A stretch of DNA of 11,158 bases from Phycisphaera mikurensis NBRC 102666 (lineage in GTDB: Bacteria > Planctomycetota > Phycisphaerae > Phycisphaerales > SM1A02), in assembly GCA_945870475.1 (NCBI GenBank), contig CAMBSR010000054.1:1-11158 (forward strand). The letters are read 5' to 3'. The notes under the pieces were generated by a model, which was not told the origin of the DNA, made no database searches, and saw only the letters and a list, made by a program, of their open reading frames with translations. Below, piece after piece: positions 6,709 to 11,158 of the stretch. Position numbers and translations under genes: made by a program. Position 1 is the first letter of the stretch. The number at the start of each line of letters is the position of its first letter.

Positions 6709-8582
6709 GTGGATGCCTCCCGCCGGCTCGTCCGGCCACGGACCATGTACCAGGCAAGCGCCACCGCGGCCACCGCCAGCGGCCACACGATGGCGTCGAG
6801 GACCAGCAGCCTGGTGCCGAGCGATTCCACGTCGCGCCGCAGGTCATGCTGCACCTGGCGCAGCTCCTTGCGCGAAGCCACCATGCTCTTCTGCAGCTCG
6901 CCGATGCGCGCGGCCTGCTCGGGCGTCAGCACGATCTGCTGCATGCCGTCGGAGGTGCGCTCGCGCTGCAGTTCGCCGATCTGGAGCTCGGTGCGCTGGA
7001 TCTCGTCCTGCAGCTCCTTCTCGCGGGCGATGTACTTGGTCTCCGCCTCCTTGCGCATGTCCTCCACCTTGGTGAAGGGGCGCCGGAACTGGCCGCGCGC
7101 GCGGATCTCGGCAAGCGCCGGGTTGCCGGCCGCCAGCTCCACGGAGTTGAGGACCAGCGGGCCGTTGTCGGCGATGGCACGCTTGCCGACGTTCATGCCG
7201 CCTGCGCGGTCGTCGGTCACCCAGGTGTCGTCCGCCAGGAGGTCGGCATCCGCGATCAGCAGGATGTTCGCCTTGCCCGTGGCGGCGGCAACGCCCGCGG
7301 CCGCGGGATACGCCGAGGCGATCTCGCCGGTGATGCGCGCGGCGAGCATCTTCGGCTTGCCGTCCGCCTTGAAGTCCTTGATGAGCTGCTCCGGGTCGCC
7401 GAAGAAGCCGAGCTTGAGCGTCTGGATGAGCTGCGAGCGGTCGCTCGTGCGCACCAGCGGCGCCACGGTGGACTTCGCGCCCGGCACCTGCTCGATGGAC
7501 CCCACGCTCATGAAGTTGAGCGACTGCAGCCCACCCACCAGCGGGTCGTCCTTCGTGAAGGTGTCCGGCGTCAGCGAGAGCCACGCCGGGTAGTCGAGCT
7601 CGCGCACGCCGCCGTTCTTGGCGGGGGCGCGGATGCGCGTGGCGTGCGCGAGGTCGCCCACCACCATGTCCTTCGGGATGTCCACGCCCCACGCCGCCAG
7701 GAGCGGACCGAGGTCATACGTGGTTCCGCCGCGCTTGGCGCCCATGGCGCTCGCGTCGGGGCCGGTGTCCGTCTCCGCATACGGATCCGCCAGCACGATG
7801 ATCGGCTTGCCCGCCACCGCCCATGCGTCGATGGCATGCAGCATGCCGTCGGAGAGCTTGCGCGGCTGCACCAGCATGAGCGCGGCGATGCCGTCGGGAA
7901 GCTTCTCCGCGGCAGGATCGATGGTCACCACGTCGGCCTGCTCGCGCAGCTGCTGGATCACCACCGGCGGGCCCTTCTGCTGCATCGGGTTGCGCGGGTC
8001 CATGCCGCCCTCGAGCGGGATGGTGCTCAGCAGGCCGACCTTCGGCTTCGTGGGCCGGCCCACCGAGGAGATGGCGCGCAGGAGCTGGTACTCCAGCAGC
8101 GGCTCGTTCTCCGGCGAGAGGTACGGGATGGTCTCCTTGCGGTCGGTGGGGCCGCGCACCACCAGGCCGAGGGTCAGCGTGCGGCCGCTGCCATCGACGG
8201 CCAGCGCCGGCAGCCCCGCCGCGCGCGCCTCGTCCTCGGCCTCGCTGAAGGGCTCGGGGTCGATGAAGCGCACCTCGACGTTCCCGTTCGAACGGCTGCG
8301 GATCTCCTCCAGGTACTCGCGCACGCGCTGCGCGTGCGCGCGGATGAGCGGCTGGTCCTTGGAGCCTTCCTGCGTCCAGAAGAAGTCGATGCGCACCGGC
8401 TCGTCGAGCGTGCCGAGCGTGCGGTCCACGCCCTTGCTGGTGCTGTACAGCCGGTCCTGCGTGAGGTCGATGCGCGTGCTGCGGGCCAGCACGTCGATCA
8501 CGGTGTTGAGCGCCACCACGCCCACCAGCACGGCGGCGACGGTCAGCAGTGCGTTGCGTCGGGTCTCGGTGCGTGCAGCCAT
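6705..8582 (-). CDS. GldG-like ABC transporter auxiliary protein
   Basis: A 625-residue membrane-anchored protein of the GldG/ABC_transp_aux family. An N-terminal helix at about 11-31 leads to the family's opening motif (RIDLTQDRLYSTSKG, 37-51) and the strand FFWTQEG. An IFT52/GldG-like alpha/beta region follows, with KVGLLSTIPLEGG (181-193) and KPIIVLADPYAE (259-270). Residues about 508-585 are heavily charged and predicted coiled coil, followed by a second helix at about 591-613 and a short basic cytoplasmic tail. Most of the chain should lie in the periplasm. In Bacteroidota GldF/GldG act with GldA in gliding and secretion, but relatives are widespread in non-gliding bacteria, so gliding should not be assumed. 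The start at 8582 follows the permease stop by 4 nt, with GGAG (8590-8593) 7 nt upstream inside the permease gene. The end overlaps the DUF4340 start. Confidence 0.92.
   Translation of the reverse strand: MAARTETRRNALLTVAAVLVGVVALNTVIDVLARSTRIDLTQDRLYSTSKGVDRTLGTLDEPVRIDFFWTQEGSKDQPLIRAHAQRVREYLEEIRSRSNGNVEVRFIDPEPFSEAEDEARAAGLPALAVDGSGRTLTLGLVVRGPTDRKETIPYLSPENEPLLEYQLLRAISSVGRPTKPKVGLLSTIPLEGGMDPRNPMQQKGPPVVIQQLREQADVVTIDPAAEKLPDGIAALMLVQPRKLSDGMLHAIDAWAVAGKPIIVLADPYAETDTGPDASAMGAKRGGTTYDLGPLLAAWGVDIPKDMVVGDLAHATRIRAPAKNGGVRELDYPAWLSLTPDTFTKDDPLVGGLQSLNFMSVGSIEQVPGAKSTVAPLVRTSDRSQLIQTLKLGFFGDPEQLIKDFKADGKPKMLAARITGEIASAYPAAAGVAAATGKANILLIADADLLADDTWVTDDRAGGMNVGKRAIADNGPLVLNSVELAAGNPALAEIRARGQFRRPFTKVEDMRKEAETKYIAREKELQDEIQRTELQIGELQRERTSDGMQQIVLTPEQAARIGELQKSMVASRKELRQVQHDLRRDVESLGTRLLVLDAIVWPLAVAAVALAWYMVRGRTSRREAST
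6716..6720 (-). promoter_or_regulatory. Shine-Dalgarno GGAGG deciding the GTG start of the DUF4340 gene
   Basis: GGAGG sits inside the 3' end of the GldG-like gene, 7 nt before GTG 6708. This favours the non-ATG start, which overlaps the preceding stop as GTGA, over the ATG at 6696. Confidence 0.75.
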
Positions 8583-8586
8583 GGGT

Positions 8587-9326
8587 TCACTCCGCCTTCT
8601 TCCACTCGACCACGACGCCGTTCAGGAACAGGAACGCCGCGGTCACGGATGCGAAATAGAGCACATCGCGCGCGTCCAGGACGCCGCGCATCATGCTCTC
8701 GAAATGGGTCATCGCGCTCATGGAGGAGATGGCCTCCACGGCCACGCGCGGCAGCCAGCCGCTGACGAAGTCGAGCACCACCGGGAACCCGGTGACCAGG
8801 AGCAGGAAGCTCGCCACGCCGCAGAGGACGAAGGCGATCACCTGGTTCTTGGTGAATGCCGAGAGGAACGCGCCCACCGCCAGGAAGCACCCGGCAAGGA
8901 GCGCGCATGCCACGTAGCCCACGAAGATGGCGCCGTGGTCGGGGTTGCCCAGCCAGCCGACGGTGATCCAGAGCGGCGCGGTCAGCGCGAGCGCCACGCA
9001 CGCGAACGCCCATGCGGCGAGGAACTTGCCGAGCACCAGGTCCCACACCGAGAAGGGCAGGGTGAGGAGGAGCTCCACCGTGCCGGTGCGCCGGTCCTCG
9101 GCCCACAGGCGCATGCTGAGCGCCGGAACCAGGAAGAGGTCGAGCCACGGCTGCCCCTGGAAGAACGGCCGCAGGTCCGCCTGCCCGCGCTCGTAGAAGC
9201 CGCCGAGCTGGAACATGAAGATGCCGGACATGAACAGGTAGATCACCAGGAAGATCCCGGCGAGCGGGCTGGCGAAGTACGCGCCGAACTCGCGGCGGAA
9301 GATCGCGCGGATGCGTGCGGGGGCGT

Positions 9327-9330
<4 letters not shown>
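8587..9330 (-). CDS. ABC-2 type permease (GldF-like)
   Basis: A 247-residue integral membrane subunit with about six helices (near 23-41, 62-76, 102-127, 134-158, 163-183 and 220-241). It shows the family landmarks after helix 2: LSMRLWAEDRRTGTVELLLTLP (71-92), the acidic/arginine loop that follows the second helix in ABC-2 permeases linked to GldA-like ATPases. It should form the membrane channel with the ATPase encoded just upstream. The ATG at 9330 overlaps the ATPase stop as ATGA and has a near-perfect AGGAGGTG in front. The frame is open to 9510, but that extension is Arg-rich shadow of the ATPase gene. The N-terminal phrase FRREFGAYFASPLAGIF is typical of the family. Substrate cannot be told from the sequence. 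Confidence 0.94.
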
Positions 9331-10109
<779 letters not shown>

Positions 10110-10118
10110 GGTCCGGCC

Positions 10119-10124
10119 ATTGTA
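10119..10124 (-). promoter_or_regulatory. Candidate -10 (TACAAT) of the ABC operon
   Basis: TACAAT matches the sigma-70 -10 consensus in five of six bases and ends 9 nt before the ATPase ATG. Transcription would start within about 3 nt of the start codon. No convincing -35 is visible at 16-18 nt spacing. Confidence 0.45.
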
Positions 10125-10127
10125 GTG

Positions 10128-10139
10128 CGCACACGTGCG
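10128..10139. repeat. Inverted repeat between divergent promoters, possible operator
   Basis: CGCAC and GTGCG arms flank a 2-nt centre (AC); a CACGTG core lies within. The repeat is centred almost exactly midway between the two facing -10 candidates (10119-10124 and 10145-10150), where the -35 regions of both promoters overlap. A regulator bound here would control both directions. Five-base arms can occur by chance in high-GC sequence. Confidence 0.3.
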
Positions 10140-10144
10140 ATGCG

Positions 10145-10150
10145 TATCCT
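10145..10150 (+). promoter_or_regulatory. Candidate -10 (TATCCT) of galK, leaderless type
   Basis: TATCCT (four of six to consensus, TAnnnT form) ends 6 nt before GTG 10157, placing the predicted transcript start at the start codon. A weak TTGTAG at 10120-10125 is the nearest -35 candidate, at a long 19-nt spacing. Confidence 0.35.
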
Positions 10151-10156
10151 CCGGGC

Positions 10157-11158
10157 GTGTCTGCCGACCCGTCCAACACCGCTGCGTTGCGTGCGATGCA
10201 GGCCTTCGCCCGACGCTTCGGCGGTCGTCCGGACGTCCTCGCACGTGCGCCTGGTCGCGTCAACCTGATCGGCGAGCACGTCGACTACTCCGACGGCCAC
10301 GTGCTTCCCGTCGCCATCGACCGCGACTGCGTCACCGCGCTGCGGCGGTCCACCGACGGCCGCTGGCGCGCCTGGAGCGAGGACCTGCGCTCGCTGGTGG
10401 AGCTGCCGGACCCCGCCTCCGCCGAAAGCGCGCCGCGCGCCACCGGCGACGCCGCGTGGGCGAACCTGGCCACCGGCGTGCTCGCCGGCTTCGCACGCGA
10501 GGGCGTGCGGATCCCGCCGCTCGAGATCGCCTTCGCAAGCGACGTGCCGATCGGCGCGGGCCTCAGTTCGAGCGCCGCATTCGCGGTCTCGCTCTCCACC
10601 GCCATCGCCGAGGCGCTCTCCGCACCGCTCTTCGGCATCCCGCTGGCGCGCATGTGCCAGGAGGCCGAGGCGCGCTTTGCGGGTGTTCCCTGCGGAATGA
10701 TGGATCCGATCGCGTGCGCGCTCTCCCGCGCCGAGCACGCCATGCTCCTCGACTGCCGCTCGCTCGACGTGCGCTTCGTGCCGTTCCCGCCGGCGTCGCG
10801 CGTGTCGCTCCTGGTGTTCGACTCCGGCGTGCATCGCTCGCTCGGCGACGGGCGCTACGCGGAGCGGCGGCGCGAAGTGGAGGAAGCGGCGCGCGCGCTG
10901 GCGGTGCCGTCCTTGCGCGAGATCGACGAGTCCGTGCTCAAGGCCAGGCAGCTCCCCTCGCTCCTCGAGCGCCGCGCGCGCCACGTGGTGCGCGAGATCC
11001 AGCGCGTGCAGATGGCGGCCAATGCGCTGCGCCGCGAGGACCTCGAGCTCTTCGGGCTCTTCATGGCGCAGAGCCACCAGTCGCTGCGCGACGACTTCGC
11101 CGTGAGCACGCCGGAGCTCGACGCGCTGGTGGACGAGGCCCGCGCCATCGGCACCGCC
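10157..11158 (+). CDS. galK: Galactokinase (GHMP family), 3' end missing
   Basis: The first 334 codons of galactokinase, which phosphorylates galactose at C1 with ATP in the Leloir pathway; cytoplasmic. The galactokinase signature GRVNLIGEHVDYSDG is at 33-47 and the GHMP ATP-binding loop PIGAGLSSSAA at 131-141. The region CGMMDP (179-184) holds the likely catalytic Asp183, followed by LLDCRSL as in E. coli and human enzymes. Residues known to contact galactose in the human enzyme appear conserved (Arg34, Glu40, His41, Asp43, Asp183, Tyr234). The Gln that usually follows the catalytic Asp is Pro184. Typical length is about 380 residues, so roughly 45 and the third GHMP motif lie beyond the window. 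The frame contains no stop to the edge. GTG 10157 is chosen because TATCCT lies 6 nt upstream; ATG 10196 is an alternative. No other galactose gene is in view. Confidence 0.93.
   Translation, partial: MSADPSNTAALRAMQAFARRFGGRPDVLARAPGRVNLIGEHVDYSDGHVLPVAIDRDCVTALRRSTDGRWRAWSEDLRSLVELPDPASAESAPRATGDAAWANLATGVLAGFAREGVRIPPLEIAFASDVPIGAGLSSSAAFAVSLSTAIAEALSAPLFGIPLARMCQEAEARFAGVPCGMMDPIACALSRAEHAMLLDCRSLDVRFVPFPPASRVSLLVFDSGVHRSLGDGRYAERRREVEEAARALAVPSLREIDESVLKARQLPSLLERRARHVVREIQRVQMAANALRREDLELFGLFMAQSHQSLRDDFAVSTPELDALVDEARAIGTA

Noticed and set aside
2965..7593. A 1542-codon open frame on the plus strand
   Set aside because: It lies antisense to the kinase, DUF4340 and GldG-like genes. Its translation is rich in Arg, His, Ala and Gly with no recognisable domain; the minus-strand genes carry intact family motifs. 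High GC in third codon positions keeps stop codons out of the opposite frame.
10110..10244. N-terminal extension of the ABC ATPase by 45 residues
   Set aside because: The extra residues are Arg/His-rich, cover the start of galK and precede a normal ATPase N-terminus at ATG 10109.
10157..11158. Minus-strand frames opposite galK (for example 10106-11077)
   Set aside because: They are antisense shadows; the plus strand encodes an unmistakable galactokinase with its signature motifs.

Overview
This is a high-GC bacterial chromosome segment of dense, ordinary-looking genes with short gaps. I see no tRNA, rRNA, transposase, integrase, phage gene or CRISPR array. The best guess for the source is a planctomycete-like bacterium (Planctomycetota, perhaps Phycisphaerae). 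This rests on the style of the hybrid histidine kinase (H-box followed by a TAILGY-type stretch, receiver opening AEDGLDNQRL) and on an ABC/GldG/DUF4340 cassette. Other high-GC Gram-negative-type phyla are not excluded. Lipoprotein, AsmA-like and sensor-kinase genes imply a cell envelope with a periplasm.

Layout. Positions 1-1163 (+) hold the tail of a probable TPR protein, then a membrane-anchored alpha/beta hydrolase whose start overlaps the TPR stop by one base. Facing it on the minus strand are three genes, read from right to left: a hybrid sensor histidine kinase (5394-3022), an AsmA-like membrane-anchored protein (2971-2117) and a SYLF/YSC84-domain lipoprotein (2009-1221). A tightly packed minus-strand operon runs from 10109 to 5596: ABC ATPase, ABC-2 permease, GldG-like auxiliary protein and DUF4340 protein, with junctions of -4, +4 and -4 nt. 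Divergent from it, 47 bp away, a galactokinase gene (galK) starts with GTG at 10157 and runs off the right edge.

How they work together. The four-gene operon should encode one envelope ABC machine related to the GldA/GldF/GldG transporters. A cytoplasmic ATPase and a six-helix permease would work with two large periplasmic, membrane-anchored partners; the substrate is unknown. The kinase has a periplasmic Cache-like sensor and a C-terminal receiver but no output domain, so its partners lie elsewhere. The AsmA-like and SYLF proteins both face the periplasm and belong to families linked to lipids, so a membrane-lipid role is reasonable but inferred.

The pattern I find most worth checking concerns gene starts. 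Six genes have a clear Shine-Dalgarno sequence. The three that do not (AsmA-like, ABC ATPase, galK) all carry a TAnnnT hexamer ending 6-9 nt before the start codon, which suggests leaderless transcripts. I found no clear evidence of a wholly new multi-gene system.
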